DNA of 64,000 nucleotides, taken from positions 12,795,742-12,859,741 of the forward strand of contig CM029367.1 in the NCBI GenBank assembly GCA_017165825.1, read 5' to 3'. Shown in pieces: positions 1 through 12,921 of the stretch. The first letter of the stretch is position 1. Every line of letters starts with the position of its first letter. The notes under the pieces are model-generated. The model ran no database searches. It saw nothing but the letters and a program-made list of their open reading frames with translations, and was not told the origin of the DNA. Source of the stretch: Hepsetus odoe (Eukaryota > Chordata > Actinopteri > Characiformes > Hepsetidae). A program made the position numbers and the translations under genes.

Positions 1-3000
1 TTTGGGAGGCTATTACTGGGGACAGTGGTGATTTGCGCCCTCGGAATCCTATAAATTATGTTCTACTTCAGTCCCTTTTCTTTCAAATGTGTGTTACATT
101 AACAAGCCCTGCTGCCGGGCCTCAGCCCAACCTCTAGCCAAACAGCCAATAAATTACAACGCACCACTGATATGGACCTGTGGCACGCAGCCAGGACCAT
201 ACATCCCAACATAATGATTCTGTGCTAGTGTGAAGAGGATGCATCCTAGTAGATAGTGTTAAACTGAGTGTTACTTGTTACATTAAGAAACATTTTTCCA
301 TGAATTTTTCCATTTCCATTCAAACATTTGTGGACTTGCTTACATCAAGATCAAATGCAGTTGTACATCACTGTTAACTTACAAGACTGAAAAAAGTTAA
401 GACTGATTGCTATGCATTTTATGTAATATTAACAAAGTTTTTATTTGGTCTTTCAGTGTATATAAACTGGAATTTACGTTGTTTAATGGTCATTTTTGCT
501 GCCTTTTCTGCAAAGAGAGTTTTTGAGGAACAGTGACCTTGTGCATTAGTATTTTTAACGGGAAAGAAGTTTAGCTCCAAGAAGGGCTGGCTTACCGCAG
601 CATGTGCTAAAAGCGCAGCAGACGGAGTACCCCATCTTTGTTTGTAGGCCAAAATAAAAAACTAATGGGGATACACAAAATTCTCATTTGGCTTTAATTA
701 CAGGGCTGCAAAAAAGAGGAAGGTGGTTTTACTACCTTGCAGTGAGGCAGTTTGTTCCCTCCTTCTTATACTCCAACTCTCCTTGTAGGTTTTATTTTCC
801 TGCTCCATACGTTAGCTCGATATAAAATGTTTAGTCAAAGTCTTGTATTTGGGAAGTACACGGGCTCCAGAGGTGCAAAAGCACATCACAGTTCAAGTGT
901 TGGATCTCCTGCATCTTTTTCAAAAGACTTCTGAGTTTTGCCCTTTGCCCTTGAAAATCCCTGTCCTCAGACCCAAAATGATGTTAATTAGTTAAAACAC
1001 TTATAGTGCTACATTCAAGCTGTTATCAAACTCACCGTTGTACACAGCTCAGAGTAAATGAGACCACAGTTGGTGGACATGCCACAAAGGCTGCCTGTTT
1101 ATTTGGGGTAATACTCAATGCAAAGCTTTGACTAGAGAGATGCACCCTAACAACAGGCAGAGGAGCAGAGGAACCATGCTCTCTAGAGCTTTTCTGGAGT
1201 ACATTAGAAGTGGTGTATGTGATCAAGAACTAACCATCCAACATCAGTACTGGACCTTAATGCACTTGTGACTGAATTAAACCTTTACAGCTGTTTTCCA
1301 ACCTCCAAACGTTCCCAGCAGAGTAAAGGCAGTCACTGTAGTGAAGGGGGACTAATCCTTTTCAAAAACATCCTCCATTTTTTCCATATGCAAAATCTTC
1401 TTCGACCTTGCATGTGTCTCAGTGCCAGTGCAGAACAATAATACGATAACTGACTTAATGATAATTAAAAAGGTTTTGAAATCCCAGCAAGATGAATCTT
1501 CATGTTTACTTCATTTTGTTGAATATTGTACTCAAGAAGTCTCAAAAACAAGATTCCGTTAATGCCATGGTTACCAACCTGATGTCTGGAGTGATGCCCA
1601 AGTGTGTATCTATTATTGTACTGCATAAACATTTAACTAGGCCCACAGCTCTTAGTCATTAGCTTTAAGACTCATGATTCTCAAACCAGTCCCCAGGAAC
1701 CTCCATCAGATCCACAATTTGATTTTAATCCAGCTCCAAACATACATAAACCCAACCACTGACATCACTAAATACCTTTTATTTACCCTATTAAGCTGCA
1801 ATGCATGCTAAGTTAGACCAAATATTTATCTTAGCTTCTTTAAGATGTTCCTGTTGATTTTTTTTACATCATCATTATCAAGCATAACCATTGTGTTCAG
1901 TAAAAAGCCAAGGATAGTGTTTTGCCTTTATATTTAAATTATATTTATTCTGCCTGCTTATTCTTAAGAACAAAGGTATGAAACGATCTTTTCCGTCATA
2001 CCTAGTAGACTTCTAAAGAGTAAAGAGATTTCTTTTCCAGGAGCTCAAAAGTAAAGTTATGCCTTTACAGCTTGAGAGAAGAGTTACTTGCTATTTTTAA
2101 TGAATTACTTTTTTTGGGCAGACACCTCTGGTGGCAAAAGGCAAGGAGACAAAGCTAAACCAAACTGGGATCTGACTTGAGAGAGTCCGATGCTTAACTG
2201 ATGAACTTAGCATGTGTGTTCACACCACTTCCATTCTGCATGGCTCACATACTCTGCACCTAAAAAGGCAAGATCCAAGCCTATCAGCCATATATTTTTG
2301 GAATGAACATAAAAACCCAGTTGCAAGTAAGATCTGAGTTTATGGGTTTCCTGACCACTACAATGAGATGTCGTAGTGGAGTTTGAAAAAAGACCTATAG
2401 TCGCACTTTAAAACCATGAGACCTGGCAGCTTTAACTACAGACCCCTGTCTAATTCATGCCGTTCCAAATTGTGCTTTGTGAAAAATCTCTGTGAAGTTC
2501 AGGACATTAGTTCCTCCTCTACAGGAGGTGTGGGGAAGCCAGAGGAGGAGACACATCTGGAGGGTGGCGTGTCCAGATGTTGGCTAGTGTTGATGGAGCC
2601 GGTGTCTCCGGCCTGCTTGATCTGGGCTGCTGTGCGCTCGTGGCCTCCTCGCTCCTACCCACAGGAGTAATCAGCCATACGGCTCCCTCCGGAGTTTAAC
2701 TAGAGGCCCACAAGCTGAGCCTACACGCTTAAGAGCTGATTACTGAGCTCTGCTAATGCACTCATGCCCACACAGCAAAATGGGATTAACTCATTCATAT
2801 GCACTCAAATCCATTTCTCCTCACGTGCTCACACATTCACTCACTCATTTGTTTTGGAGTATTATTCTTTTTCCAAAAGTTCTAAAAGGGTGGCTTGTTT
2901 AAACTCTAAAGCTTAGGGCATGTTCAGGAGAGTGAAGGTTGTTAGCAATAATCTAGCGGCTAAGTTACAGCCTTTGAGGAGTAAGTGGAAATGCTGCTAT

Positions 3001-3479
3001 TACAAAAGTGTACCTGGACGAGACTGTTAGCGAGAATAAAACTGTCAGATGTGCTTCTTTTACAGACAGTTAAAACTGTTTAACTGTCGGAGCCCGTGAC
3101 ACGAGCCAGTATAGCCTTCAGACTCACTTGAGAAATCAAATCCAGCAAAGAAAAACAGCTGAATGTGTTTTAATTTAAGGCAGAAATTAAACTTAGAACA
3201 TCCCATACTAGGCTTTCTCATGTTCTCAAGTCCAAAAACTAGCAGGACTTGAACCACAGGTGGATACCACAGCGGTGAGTGTTTATGAAGCTGTAAAGCT
3301 GCCGAGCGTTTGATAATGACTCGAACTTTTAATGACTGTAATTAAAGACTCAAGTGTCTGGACCCTGCAGGACCACAAGCTGAACACAGAGCAAAACAAG
3401 TTCTGTACGGTGGTCGAAGGAAGAAGAAAAAAGAGAACAGAGAATGATAACAGAGTAAACCGATAGAAATGATTCAGAG

Positions 3480-3802
3480 ACAAAGAGTTTCTAATTATGA
3501 TTATTACAGAGAGAAATAGAGAAGTAGAGAGACAGGAGACAGAGAGAGAATAAAGGAGAGAGCAGAGAATTAAGGTAGAAGAGAAAGAGAGAGGGGGTGG
3601 GAAAGAGTGAGAGTAATAGAATGGTAATTATTGTAGAGATTTTAAAGAGAGACAATGTAAGAGAACTTCAGAGAGAGTGAGAGTGAGTGAGAGAGAGAGA
3701 GAGGTGGGGGAGAGGGGGAGAGAAAGAATACAGAGACAGATTAATAGAGAAAATAGTGTGAGAAAGTTGAATAAAGAGATGAACAGAAATAAAGAGACTG
3801 AT

Positions 3803-3845
<43 letters not shown>

Positions 3846-3935
3846 AACAGATAAAGAAAGAAAGAGAGAGGGTGAGAGAGAAAGAGAGTGGTTGTGTTAG
3901 AGTAATGAAAGAACGGAGAGAGTAGGGAGTATTGG
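3480..3935 (+). repeat. 450-bp purine-rich (GA)n tract
   Basis: Almost entirely purines on the + strand, with a pure GA core at about 3808-3842. Frames of E, R and K on + and of S, L and F on - come from the repeat. Confidence 0.9.
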
Positions 3936-4961
3936 GTGGCTGTGTGTATTGATCTGGAGTGACCCTGAGTCTGGCCTGCATACAGAGGGCCCCCCACACA
4001 CTCTCTCAGCATGCTATCACCTAACCACTTAACTCCTATTCCTCCTTCCCTTCCCTTCACTCTGTCACTCTCTCCCACAGTGTCCTGCTGACTGGGCTCT
4101 GTATCCCCAGCAGTGCTATTCTATAACCTGACTGCACTGCTCCTTACCATCAGGGCTCCCCTGACCCTGAAACAGATACTGGGGAAGCATCTCGTTCTGC
4201 TCCCCACAAATCATTTCTTTTTTTATAGAAATATTGAAGTGAGAAATCTGTTTCAGCAAACATGCTCCACCACGGGCTTTCCCATTAATCTGACTGAAAA
4301 GTTTATGACGCAGCTTCTCTAAAACACTAATAAAACAAAGTAACTAATTAAAAAAAGTGAAGATGAATAAAGCTTTCTTAATTCCTGGCCAATGAATGAA
4401 TCGATGACTGAAAGAACCAAACATATTTACCAAAGCTTTAAATATTCATGGGATTTCCTGTGAAGTCGTCAGAATCTAGCTGATTATTTAGTGAATCAAT
4501 GAACGCACTCTTTTAAAATGAACCGAATGCAATACAAGCAAAGACACATTTACAAATTTAGACCTCAGGACTGGGACACAAGGCCTCCATGAATGGCAGC
4601 AGTAACTCAATCATGTCAAATCATGAAATCCGACAAACTGGTGAAGCCAAGGGATGCTGAACTAGACAGAAGTCTTATGGGCCAGCTTATGGGCCAAGTC
4701 GTGGAAGTGATTTTAAGATAAAAAAGCTGTTGTTTTCTCCCTGATTTACCAATCTGGCCCTTTTCTCCTGCTGAAGGCTTTAGTTGGAATTGCAGAGTCA
4801 GGCTGAGCAGCTAAATGCCTGAAAGGAGAATCACTGCTGACCCTGTTAGGCCTGGACAGAGCTTAGTGCTCACACGAACCACAAAAGACACACCACAGCC
4901 CCTTGATGAGCTTTACAGATGCTGCACAAAGACCAAAAGAGTATGCAGCATAATTTTATAT

Positions 4962-4985
4962 ATGTGTGTGTGTGTGTCTGTGTGT

Positions 4986-5048
<63 letters not shown>
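4962..5048 (+). repeat. (GT)n microsatellite
   Basis: About 85 bp of GT with a few C interruptions near the left end. Confidence 0.95.
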
Positions 5049-5370
5049 CTTGAACTATAACTGAAGTTGTCCAGAGTGCAAAACATACGTAAAATAGGTG
5101 ATCCCTGATTCACATCTTTTTAATGTACTGCTCCCAACGGGCAGATTCAACAGTGGATATTACTTTGCTAAACCACACATCCAGTGCAGGAGAGACAAAC
5201 GATGTGGGAATTAACATTAAATACGGCTGTTACATTAAAAGTATAGAATGTTTTTGTCTTGCCCCGTTACTACTTTGTAAATGCTGTGTTTTTTCTGGAT
5301 GGCGATAGTATGCTCCTGTTGGTTCCTGAGTTTAAAGCACTCTACAGATTTGAGCAGCTGGAACTGTATA

Positions 5371-5577
5371 GTGAAACACAGCACAGCACACAGTGAAGCA
5401 CAATGAAACAAAATGTATCCTCTGCATTTAACCCACAGACACACGTGTAGCAGTGGAGCAGTGTTGGGGACGGTACCTCGCTCAAGGGTACCTCAGGGCA
5501 ACCTACTGAACCGGGATTCGAACCCATGACCTTCTGATCCTGGGGCCAATCTCTAACCACTAGACCAGCGCTGCCCC
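5371..5577 (-). mobile_element. tRNA-derived SINE
   Basis: On the minus strand it starts GGGGCAGCGCTGGTC. It has an A box (TAGTGGTTAGAG, complement of 5551-5562) and a B box (GGTTCGAATCC, complement of 5514-5524). Then comes a body with TGAGGTACCCTTGAGC and a tail GGGTTAAATGCAGAGG. The tRNA part is a pol III promoter head, not a functional tRNA, because no acceptor stem closes. It is the same family as 11155-11415. Confidence 0.8.
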
Positions 5578-8500
5578 AAAGAGAGCATGAAGAGAGTAAG
5601 AGGAATTTTTCCTTAAGGTATCATTTTAACCTCAAATCAAAACGAAGGATTATTCAGAAGAGTTCAAAGGGCTTCGGTCATAATTTTACAGTTCTTCTTG
5701 ATTGCTTACTCACTGTTTCTGTGAGGAAGCATACTGTCAGCATTCTGTTTCATACTGCGCGAAAACACACATTCCTTTGCGGTTGAAGCTTACGTGTTCT
5801 CTTCCTGAACCACTTCAGGAAGAGAAGCACAACTCTATGTGCTTTTTAATGAGGCCTGACATTGCATGAAAACTCCCTGAAATTCTTTGTTAGACAATGT
5901 GGAAAATATGTCGAAAATATGCGGAGAACATCCTCGACCGATTTGAAGATCTGAATGGTCCATTTTTCTTAGCATATGTGGAGCTTTAGGTACCGTGTGT
6001 AGTTGTGATAAATGTGCCGGGGCCTGAGAGAGCAGCTGCTTCTTGAAAGGTTTACACACTGAGGGAAAAAAGAAAAAGCCCAGTCAGTTCTCTAACTGAA
6101 TGACAACCCTGAGTTCCCACACACACCTTATGTCCCACACTGCACTTCTGTAGCTCTGTATGGGGAGCAAATCTCCCAGAGGTGATGGAAAATGTGCACA
6201 CTTTACATTGTGGGGCTGCATGAAGAAATAAATCTGATTTCGATTTTTGCATCATTTTAATATAAAAAAATACAGAAATAGAGGAAGGTGAACAATGTAT
6301 AAGTTAAAGCATGTGTGTGTGTGTGTGTGCGTGCGTGCATGTGTGTGTGTGTGTAGGGAGACGATATGCCTCTTTGCTCAACCTCGTAGCACAAGTCATC
6401 CAAACAGGATATGTTGGATTTGATGTTTCGTTTCTGTTTTTCTTGCTTCTTCTCATGCATGCTGCCACTCACTCTTTCACTCTTTCGCTGTTCTGTCTCT
6501 CAAGCAACCTGCAGCAAAATCTCCTCCAAACAGTGAAACTCTGGTAATGAAAGTGAGCATCTCTTTAATTTAAGCAAATTATTTGAAAATTACAGCACTC
6601 AGCTCCTTACTGTGTCATCTGGCCTGATATCATCTGTTGTACATTAGGGGTTTTGTCCTAGTTTAGAGCAGCACGTTCCCTGACCTGTTGTTCACAGCGA
6701 TCAAGCTGGAAATCTTCCTGGACAAAAGGCAGCAGCCAAAACCAAAATTGCAATCATTATTATAAGGAGTATAATGTCTTTGTGTTGGCAGCCATGCCTT
6801 TGTTAAAGTTTTTTTCCTCTCCAGAGGTCATTTGTTATAACCCACCTGGTGAGGCGTCCGCAGCTCGGTCATGCCTTTGCTGTCTCCTAAGTGTGGAAAC
6901 TATTTGTTAAATCGTTGCACAAATGAAGCCCAGTTTAAGCAGACAGCTTTAGCCGCAACAAGCAAATCTATTATTCCATTATGGAGGATTAGGTGTAAAC
7001 ACTTCCTTCTGCATTATGCAGATAATAAATCATTACCTGCTGTTAGGTTGCCTCACTCTCTGATAACATTCCCTTTTGAGAAGGAATGTTCATGAAGCAC
7101 TCCTGGACTTGTTTTCTTTTTTCTTAATAAGAGCTCATTCTTTACGGACAACAGAACATTATTCTGCGATGCTTCTGTGCATTTTCCATTAATTGTGAAG
7201 TTTCACAAATTGGGAAGAAATTAAACATAACAGTGCCACTTATTTTCTTGAATTTAATTGTTTTCTTTTTTTTATATGATTTCAATGGAATTAGAAACTT
7301 TGACATCAGCGACCTTGAAAAATGGGCTCTTTGTTTTCATCATTTTTTATTATATTTGAAATAAAACAGTCATTTATCAATTAAATACACTGATTTACCC
7401 AGAGATACTTCTGTGAGTTTTATTTGTTGCTTGGCACAACCCAGTTCCCAATATTCAAAAACCTGAAAAGAGTGTTTAATTACTTTAGTAATTACTTTGA
7501 TAATAAACAATGAACATCACACGCACATTGAATACACATTTAATTTCAAAAGACTTTTAAATTTAAATACATTTGATATATTCTGCCCATTTTTTCAAGA
7601 GTCATGCTTTTGAAAGCAATTTCAGCATTTAAGTTAAAACTAAGTGAGGTAAGAAAATCAAACATGATTATCTTGATTACATTTATATGGTAACAGGGCT
7701 CAGGTTAGCGTAGAAGGGAACAGGAGTAGAAAGACACAGGGTCTAATGGCTACATTACTTTCGATTGCACATCATGATGTAATTCTTAATAATAATAATG
7801 ATAAAAATCAGGAGCCAAGGAATGTTTGTACAATGATATTTCACTAAATATCATTTGAGATAAATATACTTGAATGATTCAAAAAAGGCTGAAAAGATGG
7901 GAAGAATACAATAGAGGACTTACCTTTAGTCTACCCTTAGTAAGTAGTTTGACAAAGTCATTTCTTTTGTGCCATGTGACTCATTGCTTTTACCTTTTTA
8001 TCAGCCAGATTTTGATAAAAGAGCTGCTTGCAAGTTCATTTGACAAAAGCAAATCTAAAATTGCAGATTCACAAACACATTTGGACAGTTTCCTTTGAAA
8101 TGTAGGTTGATCAGCATAAAAAAGAAGAAAGAACGACTCTCTACACCTAAGTTTATATTTTCTTCTTAGGAAAAATATAGTTTATGCAACGTGTGCATAT
8201 TTTAGCATTTAGTGCATTGATTATGAGAAATTTCATTTCAAGGAGTTGACACAAAGTGTACCCCTATATTACTATATAATATATATGTATAGTATATATA
8301 ATATATATACTATAGATATTGAATAAGGCAATTAGTGAAATTTACTGTGGCCTTTTCCCTGAATGAGCATATTCCACCTGAATAAAGTTAACAGTGAGCA
8401 AGAAGTCTGGTATACATTTACGTGTGAAAGAGGTGTTCATGTGGTTTTCTGGCCTTGGCACTGGAGCTGCTGGGAGAGTGTGTTTCTCTAATGAGTCTTC

Positions 8501-9019
8501 AGTGGTGGCCACTGATCAGAGAGACAGAACTCTTAACACAGCCAGATGTTCAAGCCATGTGACCCTTATAGAAACTACATGTTGGGCAGATGGTTTAAGA
8601 AACCCCTGCTTTATCCGATGAAAGGTTGAATGGAAACTTCGACATGGAACTAATTTCAATAAAACACCTCTGAAGCTAAGAAATATAATACAGCTGCTTA
8701 TTTTATCAAACTTTCCAAAGATTCTCCTGTATCAAAATGGGCACAATTACATTAGATCTTGAACCTAATGTAAAGCAGTAAGCTACGAGTCATTGTGCAT
8801 TTCAGAACAAGAGTATAAACCTACACAATCTAGTATGATATGCCTGAAAAAAAAAAGGATCCGCATCTAGATGGATTAGAACAGTAGCAATGGAGCAAGC
8901 CGAGAAGAAAGATGTAATGAAACTAATATAAGAATGTGTACCATTATTCTCATTCAGTTTCACAGTTTGATATCCAGTTTGACCAAAGCATCAAATGCTT
9001 TTTTTGGACATTTTTCCCC
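5578..9019. other. Noncoding stretch, no gene recognised
   Basis: Contains a GT repeat (6311-6355) and a near-perfect AT palindrome (8288-8314, 13-bp arms around one A). 6770-7110 is repeat-free and of mixed composition and could be a conserved element; this is only an impression. Confidence 0.5.
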
Positions 9020-9131
9020 TCATGCAGAACATGCAGTCTCCACACAGAAAGGACCTGGACCGCCCTGTCTGGGAATCAAACCCAGGGCCTTCTCACTGTG
9101 AGGCAACAGCGCTCCCAACTGTGCTGCCCTA
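9020..9131 (-). mobile_element. SINE-like tRNA-related repeat, truncated
   Basis: The minus strand reads GGGCAGCACAGTTGGGAGCG, GTTGCCTCACAGTGAGAAGG, then a B-box-like GGTTTGATTCC (complement of 9072-9082) and GTCCTTTCTGTGTGGAGACT. This is a very common fish repeat opening. The continuation of the element is missing. Confidence 0.6.
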
Positions 9132-9151
9132 CAGTGATAGCACTATTGAAC

Positions 9152-9267
9152 TTCTTCTTCTTTTTCTTTCGGCTGCTCCCGTTTAGGGGTCGCCACAGCG
9201 GATCAACTGTCTCCATTTCTTCCTGTCTTTTGCATCTTCCTGCTTCAACCCGACCACCTGCATGTCC
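9152..9267 (-). mobile_element. Short 3' end of an RTE-like LINE with 17-bp target-site duplication
   Basis: On the minus strand it encodes the last residues of a LINE ORF2 (QEDAKDRKKWRQLIRCGDP, then stop) and ends in an (AAG)n tail. It is flanked by an identical 17-bp sequence, TGATAGCACTATTGAAC, at 9135-9151 and 9268-9284. That proves a target-primed insertion of only 116 bp. The stop codon is at the family's normal place. Confidence 0.9.
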
Positions 9268-9794
9268 TGATAGCACTATTGAACATTGATCTCAAATAGC
9301 CAATGCATTAAAACAATTTATATGATGTGTGTGGGTATGGATGTTTATATAAAACTGTTATGATATCCATAAATGTGGCTCAACCAGTTAATTTCTAGCA
9401 GAGGATCTTGTCATGCTACTTCTGGCTCGATCGACAGGAGTAAATCTCTTGTATACTGTTTCCATGCTCTCTTTACGGGGCCTGAAAACACACTAATATG
9501 AATGAAGAAGCATCCAAAAGCTGGAACCTGCAACCAGAATAGCATTTGCAGGCCTAGTTGTTTGTTTATAATCTAGAGCAAAGAGGACAAGACCTCTGCA
9601 GCTGAGGTGAGGTCATGTCAGTGACCGCAAGGTCAGAAGGTCAGGGGTTATGAGACAGAGTGCCGGAAAGTAGCCTCCTGTGTTTATTCAATCGTGGCAC
9701 TGCCATGGCAACAGACATGCACTTTGATCCTTCTGGATGCCAGAATGGTATTAGGCAACATATGTGGTTATCTATGCAGTCTGAGTGTGTGTGC

Positions 9795-9825
<31 letters not shown>

Positions 9826-9827
9826 CG

Positions 9828-9885
<58 letters not shown>

Positions 9886-10374
9886 AAAAAGAGAGAAAGA
9901 CAGAGATAGACAGAGAGATACAGGGAAAGAGAGTGTGAGTCTACGGACAGGGTTAAATTAAAAGCAGAGACAGACACTGGAGCCAGAGACACATCTCCAG
10001 TAGACTATGGAAGCCATTTCACGGTGAATGAGAACATTTCTTTGTTTCCAATAGCAAGTTTAAAGGAGCTGAATGTTAGAGCAGGCACTTTAATGCAATT
10101 TGCCTTTGCTGTCATCACTAATGGAAATTGCTAGATATCCATCTTATCCACCAATTAAGGGCAGAAAGAATCAGAGATCAGCTGCTTTTTCCTTTTTGTC
10201 AACTGCCAGAGTTAAAGATAAAAAAAAAAAGAAGAAGATACACATCAGCAGGGTTTGAGATCAAGGGTAGGATGACATTTCGATTTGGAGTTAAGTGTAC
10301 AATAAGTGTTGAAAAAATAGTGAAGTTGAATTTGCTAGATATGTATGTATTTATGCAGAGATTTTTTTTTCTAG

Positions 10375-10408
<34 letters not shown>

Positions 10409-11154
10409 TCCAGTGCTTTCCAAAATTTAAATCGGTCTGAAAAAAAGGAAGACAGAAAACAATGAGTTAATAACGATGAGGGTAAATGAGCTTCCCAAAG
10501 TTCTCAGAGATGACTTTAGTAAACATTTGAATGGAAAAAGCTACAGAGCCCTATCACAAAGTTTTAACATCCCTTTCATTGCAACTGGCTGCGTGTGAGG
10601 CCAGTGGGAAGTTAAAAGAGGTGTGTTGCTGTGTACAGACTTTTACAGATCACTCTCAGACTAATGATTAAAAAAGGTTAGCGAGAAGCCAGATGTTACT
10701 CAGATCATCTCTGTTCCTAGACTCCACACAAGACTCTACTTTAATGAAGCTCAGACATGTGAATCAAACTATATTATCTACAAACTGAATATGTCAACCA
10801 AAGCAAAATAAAAAGTGTTAAAATAAAAAAATAATACTAAAAGAAATTCCAATTCCAAAAATAGTTTTGCCCTGTTATAGTTACTATATGTTATTATATG
10901 ACATGTGCATTTTATATGTTTTAAATGGAAATTACATTGTATGTTTTAGGTAATAATACTCTTTTTAAGTATATTTTTATATATTTTTAGTTTTTAATTA
11001 TTATTAAGTTATGAATTAAATTTTGCATCTGTAACTTTTGAGGTTTCATTATTCAGGTTTTGATTAAAAAGGTTTCAAATATGAGAGGCAGACTCACACA
11101 GCCTATGCTTTTCTGGTTAACATTTACCTCTTATCCATTTAAGTGAAAGTGAAA
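9268..11154. other. Noncoding stretch with GT and T runs
   Basis: Holds a GT microsatellite (9785-9883) continuing into GA-rich sequence to about 9935, and a T run at 10369-10402. The rest is AT-rich and unrecognised. Confidence 0.6.
9785..9883 (+). repeat. (GT)n microsatellite
   Basis: About 100 bp of GT with a few C interruptions, followed by GAGA-rich sequence. Confidence 0.95.
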
Positions 11155-11415
11155 AGTCAAAGTGAAAGTGACAACCCTTGTCATTGCGAGGTCACAGCAC
11201 AGCAAGCGTGAACCACAACGAAATTGGACCTCTGCTTTTAGCCCATGCACACAAACACCGTGCAGCAGTGGGCAGCTATTGAAAGCACCTGGGGAGCAGT
11301 GACGGGGACGGTACCTTGCGCAGGGGTACCTCAGGGCAATCTACTTGTGAGGGAATCGAACCCACAATCTTCCGATGCAGGGCAACTCCCTAACCGCTAG
11401 ACCACCGCTGGCCAC
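11155..11415 (-). mobile_element. tRNA-derived SINE, longer copy
   Basis: Same family as 5371-5577. The minus strand has an A box TAGCGGTTAGGG (complement of 11388-11399) and a B box GGTTCGATTCC (complement of 11352-11362). The shared body contains TGAGGTACCCCTGCGCAAGG. It has extra tail sequence at the left compared with the first copy. Confidence 0.8.
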
Positions 11416-11584
11416 TTTGCATGAAATTAACATAATTTCATGCGAAGACAATGATTTAATGATTTGTGATTTGACAATGATTTGTTATTTGCTGTTCACT
11501 GGTTAGAAATGGCCTGAACTGCTTTTCACTGGTTAATGAGATGTTGCCTAGACTTTGGGTCTGACAGTGAAGAATACTCTAGAT

Positions 11585-11758
11585 CAGTGATGTCAAACTC
11601 CAGTCCTGGAGGGCCGGAGTCCAACACATTTTGGTGATTTCCCTCCTCAGACACACTCACTACACCTGCCACTAAGTGTGAACCAGGTGTGTTTAAGAAG
11701 GGAACTCATCAAAATGTGCTGGACTCCGGCCCTCCAGGACTAGCGTTCGACACCCCTG
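11585..11758. mobile_element. hAT-type MITE, 174 bp, intact ends and 8-bp duplication
   Basis: Terminal inverted repeats of about 48 bp open CAGTGATGTCAAACTC on the left and CAGGGGTGTCGAACGC on the right. Both continue with CCTGGAGGGCCGGAGTCCA-like sequence. The element is flanked by an exact 8-bp target duplication, CTCTAGAT, at 11577-11584 and 11759-11766. The 8-bp duplication and CAG/CTG ends define the hAT superfamily. There is no coding capacity, so it moved with a transposase supplied elsewhere. Confidence 0.93.
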
Positions 11759-12734
11759 CTCTAGATTGTGAGTGATGGTGACATGACATCCAATGGAAAA
11801 CAACCAAGGCCAATAATTCTGACCTCTCACCTCTGACCTTTCTCTTCCTTTAGCATTAAATTGGCAGATTTTGTTACTTTGCTGTTAAATTTGATATGTG
11901 GCATTTACAAGATACGAGCTCCCGGCTGGAATGATGGGTATATGTACAGTTCATGTTTATCATTGAAATCATTTATCTTTTAAATACAAATTTTGTTAAG
12001 ACAATGATACATTTTCCAATGAGAAACTGGACACTCATTTGGATCAACTTAGATGAATTATGAGTCTTTCCTGCATTTGAAATAAACCTTGGTGATGTCA
12101 GGACTTTTCTTCAGCGAGGGAGGCATTTGCTCAGCTTTTTTACTTTGTTAGCTTCCCAGCTTAAGATGTGCAGATAGTCGACAGGGTGTCAGGACGGTGC
12201 CAGACGCTTAGTAATCTAATAATTTTTTAATAACAGAGGGATTTCTGACAGGAAGATGTGTCTTTAGAGAGAGGAAGAGAGGAAAGATTGTGGAAATAAA
12301 GAGAGCCCGACTACGTACCCATATGAGAATGCATTGAGTTTCAGTCGTGGCATGTTTGATGGCTCTTGATCTCTTGAATTTGATCCTGATTGCACATAAA
12401 CAGCAGACAGAATGTTGATGCGAACATGCGACGGGGGAATACGTGCTTAACTAGATGCAAACAAATACATGATGACGAAAAAGATTCAAGCAAACCGAAG
12501 TTGCGCTCTGAATTAATCTTCAGAAATGTGTAGTAGAGCACGTACTCACATAAACACGCACATAGACTTAAATGCACACAGACAGGGGTGATGCCATAGT
12601 GTCTGGAATGGTTTGTTTGTTATCATACTTCTAGAAGCTTCATGAGTGGATGACTTGACTAAGCTGGATCCAATGAATCCCAAGCTGAATGTGAATGGGG
12701 GTTAAAATAGACTATTACATTATAATTAAGTTCA

Positions 12735-12921
12735 AATAATGTTATATTAAGTTATGGATCAAGAGGTCCCAGGTTTGAATCCCACCTCTGGCACTACCAC
12801 CACTGGGTCCCTGAGCAAGACCCTTAACCCTGAGTTGCTCCAGGGGGACTGTCCCTGTAATTAGGACATGGAAGTCGCTCTGGATAAGAGCGTCTGCTAA
12901 ATGCTGCAAATGTAAATGTAA
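12735..12921 (+). mobile_element. tRNA-derived SINE with conserved fish 3' tail
   Basis: A B box (GGTTTGAATCC, about 12771-12781) and a degenerate A box precede a body with CCTGAGCAAGACCCTTAACC. The widely shared fish tail CGCTCTGGATAAGAGCGTCT, then GCTAAATG, follows. It is a different family from the SINEs at 5371 and 11155. Confidence 0.75.

Larger units (their letters stand above)
1..5367. other. Left edge, no gene recognised
   Basis: AT-rich noncoding sequence. 2416-2760 is less AT-rich and repeat-free, with a 9-bp inverted repeat (ACATCTGGA 2553-2561 against 2572-2580). 3480-3935 is a purine-rich GA tract and 4962-5048 a GT microsatellite. I see no exon with family similarity and no RNA gene. 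Confidence 0.6.

Noticed and set aside
2416..2670. 84-codon frame in a less AT-rich patch
   Set aside because: No recognisable domain, no splice context and no family similarity; more likely noncoding.
5514..5562. tRNA gene suggested by A and B boxes
   Set aside because: The boxes belong to a SINE head; no acceptor stem or full cloverleaf closes. The same applies at 9072, 11352 and 12771.
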